Below are positions 43,332 to 51,721 of a stretch of 64,000 bases of DNA, one piece after another. Below the pieces are notes generated by a model. It saw only the letters and a list, made by a program, of their open reading frames with translations. It was not told where the DNA came from and searched no databases. The stretch spans positions 248,001 through 312,000 of the forward strand of contig JACKDC010000004.1 in NCBI GenBank assembly GCA_020633725.1, given 5' to 3'. The position numbers and the translations under genes were made by a program. Position 1 is the first letter of the stretch, and the number at the start of each line of letters is the position of its first letter. The stretch is from Candidatus Latescibacterota bacterium. GTDB lineage: Bacteria; Krumholzibacteriota; Krumholzibacteriia; JACNKJ01.

Positions 43332-44882
43332 TCAGGGTTCGATCGTCAGCGTGGTGCTGATGTACACGTAGCCCGGCTCGCCGGGGCAGGAGTCGATGAC
43401 GTAGCACTCCAGCGGGAACGTGCCGCTCGCGAAGGGCGTGCCGACGATCCTGCCATCCACGAACTCCATCGCCGGCGCGGCGAACTCCAGCAGCGTCCAG
43501 GAGCGCTGCCCCTCGCCGCCCGTGACCGGCAGCGTGTAGTCGTAGGGCGCGTCGACGTGGGCCACCGGCAGCGGGGTGTCGGCGTAGACCAGCGGCGCGC
43601 AGCCGCCCCCCGGGTCGGTCACCGTGAGCGTCAGCGTCACGGGGAGCTCCTGATCGCCGTAGGGGCAGAAGTCCCTGACCGTGCCCGCGATGTCGTACAC
43701 GCCGGCGAAGACCGGGCGGCCGACCAGATGATTGCCGCCGGAGCTGTCCTGGGTGATTCCCAGCGGCAACTGACCCACCCCGAAGCTCACGCGATAGGGC
43801 GGGGTGCCGCCGCTGATGGGGAAGCTGCCCGCGTAGGGTTCGCCCCGCACGGCCGTGGCGACGTCCAGCGCGCCGGCCTGCAATGGCTCGCACTCTCCCG
43901 CGGCCGGCAGCACCGTGATCGTGCAGGGCTGATCCAGGACCTGCGCTCCGAGGGGGCAGCCGTCGGTGACGCGCATGACGTAGGTGTAGACGCCGGCCTG
44001 GGTCGGCGTCCCATGGACGACGTTCGAATTCACCTCGCTCTGGGCGAGCCCCGGCGGCAGGTTCTCCGGATCGAGCAACTCGAAGGTGAAGGGCTCGACG
44101 CCCAGCCCGATGAAGAGCGACACGCCGAACGGCTCGCCGACCACGGCGACGTCGGGCACCAGGGGCCGCGTCGTCAGGGGTTCGCAGAAGTCGGCCGACA
44201 CCTCGATCGAGATGTCCGCCTCGACGGAGGAGCCCCCGTCGGGGCAGTCGTCCGAGAACCGCAGGCGGAAGTCGTAGACGCCCACCGCGGACGGCGTGCC
44301 GAGCAGCAGGTCGCCCCCCGCGAGCCCGAGTCCGGGCGGCAGCATGCCGCTCACGACCTCGGCGTCGCGATGGCCGAACCCGCCTTCGAGCTGGAAGTGC
44401 ACCCCGACGTAGGCGCCGAGGGTCAGGATGCTCCTGTCCAGGCCGAGGTAGGCGAGCGGGGGGCAGCTGCCGGGATAGATGACCGTCAGCTTGACGGTGA
44501 CGTCGTCCGGGCGGGACCCCGCGCAGCTGTCCGTGACCCGCAGCGTGGCCTGGAAGATGCCGTCCTCGAGCGGGCTCCCGCTCAAGCGCAGCGTGTCCCC
44601 TTCCACGGTGACCTGGACACCCTCGGGCAGGGCGCCGGCGGCGACCGCGGCGGAGAAGGGCGGCAGGCCATCTTGGATGTGCCACGCCGCGCTCCAGGCG
44701 CCCCCCGTGCTGACGATGGCACTGGCCCCAAAGCCGTCGATGTAAACGTCGTCGCAGTCCTCGGTATCGTCGGGAGGCGGCTGGCTGCCCTCGTCGTTGG
44801 CCAGCGGGCAGTTGGACCCGGAAAGGGCGAGGACGAGCAGCAGCAGCAGCGGCAGGGCGGGAAGGCGGCGAAGCCAGGACAT
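43332..44882 (-). CDS. Exported putative-Ig (He_PIG-type) repeat protein
   Basis: 516 residues. The signal sequence ends LALSGSNC, an imperfect lipobox. It contains about five Ig-like repeats of ~85 residues, each with a (L)PPGL/PLG(I/L) strand, a G(T/R)P..AGxY(D/T)(F/Y) strand and a conserved Cys pair pattern ((V)xD(S/D/G/F)CP and C(E/A/P)PL). These match the putative Ig (He_PIG) fold of surface adhesion or cell-wall proteins. Each repeat keeps two Cys that could form a disulfide. No FlgD or SIKALY tail; it ends STTLTIEP. Stops 6 nt from the convergent exporter gene. Confidence 0.75.
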   Translation of the reverse strand: MSWLRRLPALPLLLLLVLALSGSNCPLANDEGSQPPPDDTEDCDDVYIDGFGASAIVSTGGAWSAAWHIQDGLPPFSAAVAAGALPEGVQVTVEGDTLRLSGSPLEDGIFQATLRVTDSCAGSRPDDVTVKLTVIYPGSCPPLAYLGLDRSILTLGAYVGVHFQLEGGFGHRDAEVVSGMLPPGLGLAGGDLLLGTPSAVGVYDFRLRFSDDCPDGGSSVEADISIEVSADFCEPLTTRPLVPDVAVVGEPFGVSLFIGLGVEPFTFELLDPENLPPGLAQSEVNSNVVHGTPTQAGVYTYVMRVTDGCPLGAQVLDQPCTITVLPAAGECEPLQAGALDVATAVRGEPYAGSFPISGGTPPYRVSFGVGQLPLGITQDSSGGNHLVGRPVFAGVYDIAGTVRDFCPYGDQELPVTLTLTVTDPGGGCAPLVYADTPLPVAHVDAPYDYTLPVTGGEGQRSWTLLEFAAPAMEFVDGRIVGTPFASGTFPLECYVIDSCPGEPGYVYISTTLTIEP

Positions 44883-45000
44883 CGGGATCCTCCGGGGACG
44901 GGGCGCCGAGGCGCCGTTACATGGAGCTGGGACGCGCCACGGCCGCGGAGAATCACGACAAAGCGTCGAATCTGTGAAAAACCGGCAACGCCGCCTCGGC

Positions 45001-45030
45001 TTGACAGGCGGGCGCGGGGAGGCGTATCAG
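45001..45030 (+). promoter_or_regulatory. Promoter of the 81-residue protein gene
   Basis: Perfect TTGACA (45001-45006), 18 nt, TATCAG (45025-45030). Leader about 60 nt. Confidence 0.6.
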
Positions 45031-45098
45031 GGTGAAAGCCGGATGAAGGCGCCGCCCGGCGCCGGGCGGCCGGCGTGTTGGCGAGGAGGTGCGACCGC

Positions 45099-45344
45099 AT
45101 GCCGAAGGCCAGGCCCTTTCAGCCGTCCGAGGAGGCGGTGCAGTCCCTGATCCGCCGCGCGGACGGGCACCCCCTGGGGCGGGGCTTCCTGCTCAAGGGC
45201 TCACTGGACGCCGTCGCCGCCACCTTCGGGGTTCACGCCTTCGTGGTGGATCGGGCGCGGGAATCGCTGGCCGCCGCCGACGCCGGCCCGGCGCGCCCCC
45301 CGGACGCGACGAAGACCCTCCACGTGCGGCGCAAGGGCGCCTGA
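45099..45344 (+). CDS. Small protein of unknown function
   Basis: 81 residues from the ATG at 45099, with GAGGAGGTGCGACCGC in front (an 8-codon longer ATG at 45075 lacks a site). Helical, with SEEAVQSLIRRAD and a possible helix-turn-helix SLDAVAATFGVHAFVVDRARE, and a basic end (KTLHVRRKGA). No membrane or export signal. Family not recognised. Its own strong promoter suggests it is a real single gene. Confidence 0.55.
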   Translation: MPKARPFQPSEEAVQSLIRRADGHPLGRGFLLKGSLDAVAATFGVHAFVVDRARESLAAADAGPARPPDATKTLHVRRKGA

Positions 45345-45380
45345 CCCCCTACCTGAGCGTCTGGCTGAATGCGACTGCGT

Positions 45381-47672
45381 TCAGCGCAGCAGGACCAGCT
45401 TCACGGCCTCGCTCACGCCGCCGCCCTCGAAGCGCGCGAAGTAGACGCCCGAGGCCAGCGCGGCGCCGTGCTCGTCGCGGCCGTCCCACTGCACGTTTCG
45501 CTCACCGGCCGGCAGGCTCCCCGCGAGGAGCTGGCGCACGCGGCGACCGTTGACGTCGTGGATGGCCAGGCTTCCCGCACCCGCCGACGGCATGCGCAAG
45601 GTCAGCGTGACCGTGGGGTTGAAGGGGTTGGGGTGTGGCGCGAGCAGGTGCCGCGCGGCGAGCACGGGCGTGTCCGGCGCCGCCGTCAGCCAGCAGGGCA
45701 GCGGTCCCAGCCGCATCGATCCGCCGCTGCTCCCCACGGCGATGAGGCAGTTGTCCGCGACGTGGACGAGGTCAAAGTGGCCCCGCAGCGTGGCGGCGAT
45801 CCGCGGGTGTAGGGGCAGGCTCAGGTCCAGCAGGTAGAGCAGGTCGGGGTCGTAGCCGCCGCCCACGAGACCGAGCACGCCCCGGGCGTCGAAGGACTGC
45901 ATTTCGCCGACCAGCCGGAGGCTGTCGGCTGGGATGGGCGCAGCCGGCTGGGCCAGGTCGACGGCGGCCAGCTCCGTGGCCCCGTAGGGCCCGCTCCAGT
46001 ACATGTAGCCCGTACCGCCGAGGAGGCCGAGACCATTGAAGTTGTACTCCGCGTCGGGGTGCTCCCAGACCGCCGGGGCGGGGATCGCCTGCGGATCGCT
46101 GACGTCGTAGGCGTAGAGCTCGGCGCGGGACATCACGAAGGCCGTGTCGCCGCGCAGGTCGACGTCGTTGCTGAAGTGGTCGAAGTGCGCGACCAGCGCC
46201 GGCTGCGCGGGATCGCTCACGTCGTAGACTTCGAAGCCGCGGGTGCCGGCGGCCAGGTAGGCGTAGCCATCGCGCAGCGCGCAGGCGAAGACGTGGCCGG
46301 AGTAGCCCCAGTCCGCCTGATGGACGATCTCCCAGTTCACCAGGTCGATCAGCGCGAAGCCCTGCCCGGAGCTGAGGGGGTCGACGCCCACGCAGGCCAG
46401 GGAGCCGTCCACCGCCAGCGCTTCGCTGTAGTCGAGGGGCAGCTCGCGCAGCACGGAGACGGCGGCGGGGTCGCTGATGTCGAGCTCGACGAATCCGGTC
46501 GGGCCCACCGCGTAGTACAGCCCCGGTGTGGCGCCGGCGCAGATCGCGTTGGGCGAGACGGGGGCGGTCCAGGGCAGCGTGGCGTCCTGGAGATCCCCCA
46601 GCTGCAGCACCTGGACCTGAGAGACGGGCCACTCGGTGGGGGGGATGTCCCAGCCATCCGTGCCGCCGAGGACGATGGCGCAGGAGCCGTCGTCCAGGTT
46701 GAGGCAGCGGGGCAGCAGTGCATCGGTGTAGGACAGCGGCAGGTCGACGAGGCGCTGCGGATCTGCGGCGACGCTGACGTCCTCGACGTAGACGCCCCAC
46801 TCGTTGCACATCGCCGCCAGATTCCCGTTCAGCTCGAGACTGCGGACGCGGACTCCGTAGCTGCTCAGCGGCACGCCGCCACGGACTTCGAGCTGGCCGC
46901 CGCCCTGCCAGAGAAAGATCTTGAGGCCGTCGCCCGCCACGTAGACGTACCCGCCCTCCGCCTCCACCTCGGGGTAGCTGTCGCCCAGCGGCAGCGTGCC
47001 GACCAGCACCGGCGCGGACGGATCGGCGAGGTCGAGGATGCGGAGGTTGTCGATCTCGTCGCTCACGAAGGCGTAGCCCCAGGCCGCCGCCACGTCGAGC
47101 GGGGTTGAGGGCAAGGTCGCCGTGCCGAGGAGCTGGGGATCGGTGGGCGTGCTCACGTCGACCACGAGCATGGCGTTTGCGGCGCAGGTCACGAGGATGC
47201 GGTCACCGTCCGCGTCGAGGCAGAGCCGCCGCGCGTCCCCGGGCAGATCGATCCCGCCGGCGAGGAACTGCGGCGCGCCGGGATCGCTGAGGTCGAGCAC
47301 CATCAGCCGCGCCGGCGTGCTGTAGTACTCGCTGCGCAGGACGTAGGCCACGGTGCCGTGCAGGCGAACGTCGCGCGGCATGTGGACGTCGACGCTGCTC
47401 AGAAGGACCGGCGCGTCGGGGTCGGCGAGGGAGAAGACGTCCACGCCGTCCCAGAGCGGTCCGTGGCCGTCGTCCAGGCCGTTCACCACCACCGCCAGAT
47501 CGCCCGCGCGGTCCATGCGGAAGGGGACGCCGGTGCTGAAGATGCGGCCCGCGCCGAGGCGGAGGTGCTCGTCGTAGTCGCCGCAGTCCTGAGCACGCGC
47601 GCCGGCGGCCAGGGTCAGGCAAATCGCCGCCGTCAGGACGGCGCGGTGGACACGGAGCTTCCTTGCGAACAT
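45381..47672 (-). CDS. Secreted LVIVD-repeat beta-propeller protein with FlgD-type C-terminal domain (paralogue 2)
   Basis: 763 residues. Signal peptide ends GARAQ. The body is a string of LVIVD-type repeats (for example VDVSTPTDPQLLGT, RILDLADPSAPVLVGT, EVYDVSDPAQPALVAH), which form beta-propellers in secreted proteins. C-terminus: PHPNPFNPTVTLTLRM, WDGRDEHG, EAVKLVLLR, a FlgD-like Ig domain. The first mature residues (QDCGDYDEHLRLG) are clearly related to those of the next gene upstream (QNCADYHGHMDLL), so the two arose by duplication. It begins 26 nt after that gene and is probably in the same operon. Function unknown. Confidence 0.85.
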   Translation of the reverse strand: MFARKLRVHRAVLTAAICLTLAAGARAQDCGDYDEHLRLGAGRIFSTGVPFRMDRAGDLAVVVNGLDDGHGPLWDGVDVFSLADPDAPVLLSSVDVHMPRDVRLHGTVAYVLRSEYYSTPARLMVLDLSDPGAPQFLAGGIDLPGDARRLCLDADGDRILVTCAANAMLVVDVSTPTDPQLLGTATLPSTPLDVAAAWGYAFVSDEIDNLRILDLADPSAPVLVGTLPLGDSYPEVEAEGGYVYVAGDGLKIFLWQGGGQLEVRGGVPLSSYGVRVRSLELNGNLAAMCNEWGVYVEDVSVAADPQRLVDLPLSYTDALLPRCLNLDDGSCAIVLGGTDGWDIPPTEWPVSQVQVLQLGDLQDATLPWTAPVSPNAICAGATPGLYYAVGPTGFVELDISDPAAVSVLRELPLDYSEALAVDGSLACVGVDPLSSGQGFALIDLVNWEIVHQADWGYSGHVFACALRDGYAYLAAGTRGFEVYDVSDPAQPALVAHFDHFSNDVDLRGDTAFVMSRAELYAYDVSDPQAIPAPAVWEHPDAEYNFNGLGLLGGTGYMYWSGPYGATELAAVDLAQPAAPIPADSLRLVGEMQSFDARGVLGLVGGGYDPDLLYLLDLSLPLHPRIAATLRGHFDLVHVADNCLIAVGSSGGSMRLGPLPCWLTAAPDTPVLAARHLLAPHPNPFNPTVTLTLRMPSAGAGSLAIHDVNGRRVRQLLAGSLPAGERNVQWDGRDEHGAALASGVYFARFEGGGVSEAVKLVLLR

Positions 47673-47698
47673 CGCGAGACCTCCCCGGTGAGCGACGG

Positions 47699-49969
47699 TC
47701 AGCGAATCAGCGCGAGCTTGCAGGACGCGTGGAGCGTCCCCGCCTCCAGGCGGGCGAAGTACAGCCCCGAGGCGAGCGGGCGGCCGCGGTCGTCGGCGCC
47801 GTCCCAGTCGAGCTGGTTGAGCCCCGCGGGCAGCATCGCCCGTGTGAGCGTGCGCAGGTGGCGTCCCGTGACGTCATGGATGCTCACCGTGGCGAAGGCC
47901 GCCTCGGGCAGCGCGAAGCTCACGCGCGTCTTGGGGTTGAAGGGGTTGGGATGGGCGACGAGGAGCGGCGCGGCGAGCGGCGTGTCCTCGACCGCCGTGG
48001 GCTGGCACTGCACGGGGCCGACCTCGAGTCCGTCCACGAACGCGCCCCAGAGCCCCACGAAGAGTCGATCGCCCAGCGTGCGCAGGGAACTGGGGATGTT
48101 CAGGCAGTCGAGCTGCCCCACGCGCAGGGGGGCCGCCGGTTCCGTGGCGTCCAGCACCTCCACCTTGTTCATGAAGTAGCGGTTGTAGCCCGCGTAGACG
48201 ATGTCGCCGTCCACCGCGAAGCAGCTCGGCGACGCCGGCAGCTCGATGCTGCTGGCCAGGGCCGGGGCGTCGGGATCGGCGAGGGAGTAGCAGCTCAGGC
48301 CGTAGCCGTCCTCGAGCCCGCCGACGTAGAGGTAGTCGCCGACGATCGCGAGCTCGCCGATGCGATCGAAGGGCATCGTGAGGTCGTCGAGCAGCACAGG
48401 CGCATCGGGGTCGCTCACGTCCACGGTCCAGAGGTGGTCGTTGGCGCTCAGGAAGTACTGCTGGATGTAGAGCCGGTCGCCGCGCTGAACGGCCTGGAAG
48501 ATGCCCTCGCCGGCGAGGACGCCCCGCTGCACGGGCGCGAGCGGGTCGCTGTAGTCGTAGATCTGCAGCCCCGCGTCGTTGACCGAGAGGTAGGCCAGGT
48601 CGCCGTCCATGACGATGCCCTCGACGTAATCGCCCGGGTCGAAGTCGTGGACCGGCTCGAAGGGATCGAGCCCCACCGTGTAGATGCCCACGTCGACGGT
48701 GGACGCCAGCAGGAAGCCGTTGCCGGCGGCCAGGGCGATGCCGTTGCCGTAGAGATCGACCAGGCCGGCCTGCGCGGTGGCGCCCGGTGCGCTCACGTCG
48801 AAGCGGACGACGTTGCCGCCGGACTGCGTGAGCAGGTAGAGATAGCCGTCGCTGCCCAGCGCCATCGCGCGCACGTTGCCCGACGTCGGCAGGTACTCGC
48901 TCGTGGGCACCATGCTGCCGTCCGCGGGATCGAGAGTGAAGAAGGCCGAGTAGTAGCTGTCGAGCTGCGACTCGTGGGACACTCCCCAGACGAGGCCGTC
49001 CCGCAGCGCGACGCTCCGCAGCCCGCGGGTCGTGTTGGTGACGCCGAGCACGACCGGCGCCGCGGGATCGCTCAGGTCGAGGAGGTAGAGCTGGCCGCCG
49101 CCGCTGACGACGCCGCGGTTCCCCTCCACGCTCACGCTGAAGATCGTGTCGACGCCCGCCGGCGCGAAGCTGCCCAGCACCGTCAGCGCGCCGCCGCCGG
49201 CCGGCGCGCAGATCCGCAGGCCCTCGGTGCCGGCCGTGTAGACGAGACCGCCGGCCACGGTGACGTCGAGAATGTCGCCGGGCACGGCGGGGTCGAGCAG
49301 GTGCACGGGCGCGGCGGGATTGCTCACGTCCACCACCTGCAGCCCCACGAAGGGTCCCGCGGCGAGGTAGGCGTAGTCGCCCAGGAGAGCGAGGGCGCGA
49401 GCGTCGCCGTAGCTGTCCGCGTAGCCGACGAGCGCGGGGGCGAGCGGATCGACGGCGTCGAGGATCTGCAGCCCCGCCTCGGAGACGGCCGCGTAGACCA
49501 GATCGCCCACCTTCACGAAGTCCCGCGGCACGCCGGGCAGATCGAGCGTGGATAGCGGGACGATGGCGGCGGGGTCCGTCACGTCCAGCACCACCAGGTC
49601 CTGCCCGGTGATGCCCGCCCAGAGGACGTCGCCCAGGGGCAGGAGGCCGTTGACGTGGTCGAGGCCGTAGATGTCGGCGTCCGTGCCGGCCCAGGCGCCG
49701 AGTTCGCCGAGGTGCGCGGGATCGCTGGTGTCCACGACCATGATTCCGGCGCCCCACTCGTAGTAGGTGTTGGCGCGTCTGGCGACGTAGGCGCGCCCGG
49801 CGACCGGGTCGAAGGCGAAGCCCTCGGACAGCCCGCTCGTGGCCTCCAGGGAGAGCAGGTCCATGTGGCCGTGGTAGTCGGCGCAGTTCTGGGCCATGGC
49901 AGCGCCCGTCCCGAGAGTGATCAGACCGCCCAGTACGAGCGACAGCATCCGCTTGCGAGCAGTAGTCAT
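47699..49969 (-). CDS. Secreted LVIVD-repeat beta-propeller protein with FlgD-type C-terminal domain (paralogue 1)
   Basis: 756 residues from the ATG at 49969, which has GGGGGA 5 nt upstream; an ATG six codons earlier is less well placed. Signal peptide ends AAMAQ. LVIVD-type repeats run through the body (MVVDTSDPAHLGELG, VVLDVTDPAAIVPLS, QILDAVDPLAPALVG, QVVDVSNPAAPVHLL). The C-terminal FlgD-like domain has AHPNPFNPKTRVSF, LDWDGADDRG and ends SCKLALIR. Expected to be sorted to the surface or medium. First gene of a two-gene operon with its paralogue. Confidence 0.85.
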   Translation of the reverse strand: MTTARKRMLSLVLGGLITLGTGAAMAQNCADYHGHMDLLSLEATSGLSEGFAFDPVAGRAYVARRANTYYEWGAGIMVVDTSDPAHLGELGAWAGTDADIYGLDHVNGLLPLGDVLWAGITGQDLVVLDVTDPAAIVPLSTLDLPGVPRDFVKVGDLVYAAVSEAGLQILDAVDPLAPALVGYADSYGDARALALLGDYAYLAAGPFVGLQVVDVSNPAAPVHLLDPAVPGDILDVTVAGGLVYTAGTEGLRICAPAGGGALTVLGSFAPAGVDTIFSVSVEGNRGVVSGGGQLYLLDLSDPAAPVVLGVTNTTRGLRSVALRDGLVWGVSHESQLDSYYSAFFTLDPADGSMVPTSEYLPTSGNVRAMALGSDGYLYLLTQSGGNVVRFDVSAPGATAQAGLVDLYGNGIALAAGNGFLLASTVDVGIYTVGLDPFEPVHDFDPGDYVEGIVMDGDLAYLSVNDAGLQIYDYSDPLAPVQRGVLAGEGIFQAVQRGDRLYIQQYFLSANDHLWTVDVSDPDAPVLLDDLTMPFDRIGELAIVGDYLYVGGLEDGYGLSCYSLADPDAPALASSIELPASPSCFAVDGDIVYAGYNRYFMNKVEVLDATEPAAPLRVGQLDCLNIPSSLRTLGDRLFVGLWGAFVDGLEVGPVQCQPTAVEDTPLAAPLLVAHPNPFNPKTRVSFALPEAAFATVSIHDVTGRHLRTLTRAMLPAGLNQLDWDGADDRGRPLASGLYFARLEAGTLHASCKLALIR

Positions 49970-50020
49970 GTCATTCCCCCCCTGCAATGGCTTTCGGTGA
50001 GCGACAGCCGAGTCTAGTTA

Positions 50021-50050
50021 ATTATAGGGGAAGGGCGCGGGGCGGGGCAA
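50021..50050 (-). promoter_or_regulatory. Strong promoter of the LVIVD operon
   Basis: Minus strand TTGCCC (50050-50045), 18 nt, a perfect TATAAT (50026-50021). Leader about 45 nt before the ATG at 49969. It is back to back with the lyase promoter at 50081. Confidence 0.7.
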
Positions 50051-50080
50051 AGAACCCGCGGGGCAGCGGGCCGTGGAGGC

Positions 50081-50109
50081 GTGACAAACGACGGCGGGGG
50101 GGCTATCTT
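50081..50109 (+). promoter_or_regulatory. Promoter of the Cys/Met lyase gene
   Basis: GTGACA (50081-50086), 17 nt, TATCTT (50104-50109); leader about 48 nt. Confidence 0.5.
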
Positions 50110-50163
50110 GGTCTCGCCCGGACCCCTGCCCACCCGGCCGATTCCATCCAAGGGAGCCCTTCC

Positions 50164-51384
50164 ATGAGCGCGAGCAAGCACCCCGATCACGAGAGCATGG
50201 ACACCCGCTGCGTGCACGCCGGCGTGGGCGACAACGAGCACCGGGCGGTGGTGCCGCCCATCTACCAGACCTCCACCTTCAAGTTCGACAGCGTGGAGCA
50301 CGGCGCCGGGCTCTTCGCCGGGGGGAACGACCGGGGCGAGGGGTTCATCTACACGCGCCTGGGCAACCCCACGGTGCGGGCGCTCGAGCAGGCGCTGGCC
50401 GAGCTCGAGGGCGGCTTCATGGGCCTGGCCTGCGCCAGCGGCATGGCCGCCATCCACACGACTTTTGCGGCATTTCTCAAGACCGGCGACCACGTGGTCT
50501 GTAGCGAGTCCGTCTACGGCCCGGTGACGAGCCTGCTGAACGGCATGTTCGCCAAGCTGGGCGTCGAGACGACCTTCGTGGACAGCTCGGACCTCGCCGC
50601 GCTGAAGGCGGCGATCCGCAAAGACACAGCCGTGGTTCACATTGAGACGCCGGGCAATCCGACGCTGGCGGTCACCGACCTCGCCGCCGCGGCGGAGCTG
50701 GCCCACGCGGCCGGCGCGCGCCTGACCGTGGACAACACCTTCCTGAGCCCCGTGCTGCAGCGTCCGCTGGAGCTGGGGGCGGACGTGGTCGTCCACAGCC
50801 TGACGAAGTTCCTCAACGGCCACGCCGACGTGGTGGGCGGCGCGATCATCCCGAGGACCGAGGCCGACTGGAAGCTGCTGCGCCCGGCGCTGAACCTGGC
50901 CGGCGGCACGCTGGCGCCCCACGACGCCTTCCTGGTGCACCGCGGCCTCAAGACCCTCAGCCTGCGCATGGCGCGGCACTGCGAGACCGCGCAGCGCGTG
51001 GCCGAGCGGCTCGAGCAGCACCCGGCGGTGGCCTGGGTGCGCTACCCCGGTCTCGCCAGCGATCCCGGCTACGCCGTGTCCAGGAAGCAGGCGAGCGGGG
51101 GCGGCGGGGTGATCAGCTTCGAGCTCAAGGGCGGCCTCGAGGCCGGCCGCGCGCTCATGGAGGGCGTGACGCTGGCCCAGCTCGCGGTGAGCCTGGGCGG
51201 CGTGGAGACCCTGATCCAGCACCCGGCCAGCATGACCCACGCCAGCATGAAGCCGGAACTGCGGCGGCAGGCGGGCATCACCGACGGCCTCGTGCGCCTC
51301 AGCGTGGGCATCGAGGACGGCGACGAGATCCTCGCGGACCTGGAGACGGCGCTGGCGGCCCTGCCGGCGACCCAGACGGCCTAG
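50164..51384 (+). CDS. PLP-dependent Cys/Met metabolism enzyme (methionine gamma-lyase / cystathionine gamma-lyase type)
   Basis: 406 residues, standard for the Cys/Met_Meta_PP family. Motifs: AVVPPIYQTSTF, YTRLGNPTVRALEQALAELEGG, CASGMAAI (cofactor phosphate), ETPGNPTLAVTDL, TVDNTFLSP, the PLP lysine in HSLTKFLNGHADVVGG (Lys215), and the C-terminal SLGGVETLIQHPASMTHASM. The gamma-synthase, gamma-lyase and beta-lyase subfamilies cannot be separated by eye; the overall pattern favours methionine gamma-lyase or cystathionine gamma-lyase. AGGGAG precedes the ATG. Followed 39 nt later by an Nfu-type scaffold, a possible sulfur-metabolism link. Confidence 0.88.
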   Translation: MSASKHPDHESMDTRCVHAGVGDNEHRAVVPPIYQTSTFKFDSVEHGAGLFAGGNDRGEGFIYTRLGNPTVRALEQALAELEGGFMGLACASGMAAIHTTFAAFLKTGDHVVCSESVYGPVTSLLNGMFAKLGVETTFVDSSDLAALKAAIRKDTAVVHIETPGNPTLAVTDLAAAAELAHAAGARLTVDNTFLSPVLQRPLELGADVVVHSLTKFLNGHADVVGGAIIPRTEADWKLLRPALNLAGGTLAPHDAFLVHRGLKTLSLRMARHCETAQRVAERLEQHPAVAWVRYPGLASDPGYAVSRKQASGGGGVISFELKGGLEAGRALMEGVTLAQLAVSLGGVETLIQHPASMTHASMKPELRRQAGITDGLVRLSVGIEDGDEILADLETALAALPATQTA

Positions 51385-51423
51385 ACCTTTCGCCCGGGCG
51401 CGCCCGGCAGAGTGAGGTGTGCG

Positions 51424-51663
51424 ATGACGGAGGCAACGCTGAACGATCGCGTCGAGGCGGCCCTGGACATCATCCGGCCGGCGCTGATGATGGACGGCGG
51501 CAACGTGGACCTGGTGGACGTGACCGAGGACGGCGTCGTCCTCGTCCGCCTGGTCGGCGCCTGCGACGGCTGCCCGGCCAGCACCATGACCCTGCGCGCG
51601 GGCATCGAGGCCACGCTCAAGCAGCAGATCCCCGAGGTCACGCGGGTCGAGAGCGTCTACTAG
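51424..51663 (+). CDS. Nfu-type Fe-S cluster scaffold (NifU C-terminal domain)
   Basis: 79 residues comprising only the NifU_C domain: LDIIRPALMMDGGNVDLV at the start and the cluster-binding CDGCPAS (Cys47 and Cys50) followed by TMTLRAGIEATLKQQIPEV. Such proteins assemble or carry [4Fe-4S] clusters in the cytoplasm. The ATG at 51424 is preceded by GAGGTG. Probably co-transcribed with the PLP enzyme upstream. Confidence 0.92.
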   Translation: MTEATLNDRVEAALDIIRPALMMDGGNVDLVDVTEDGVVLVRLVGACDGCPASTMTLRAGIEATLKQQIPEVTRVESVY

Positions 51664-51681
51664 CCCGCCCCCGGGGGCGGG
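51664..51681. repeat. 18-bp GC palindrome after the Nfu gene
   Basis: Exact CCCGCCCCCGGGGGCGGG directly after the TAG stop, and 5 nt before the -35 box of the next gene. Member of the six-copy family in this window. Confidence 0.75.
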
Positions 51682-51686
51682 TCGCA

Positions 51687-51715
51687 TTGCCCGCGGCGAT
51701 CGCTCCCGCTATGCT
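51687..51715 (+). promoter_or_regulatory. Promoter of the FAD oxidoreductase gene, predicted leaderless
   Basis: TTGCCC (51687-51692), 17 nt, TATGCT (51710-51715). The ATG is 6 nt later, with no Shine-Dalgarno sequence. Confidence 0.6.
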
Positions 51716-51721
51716 TGCGGC

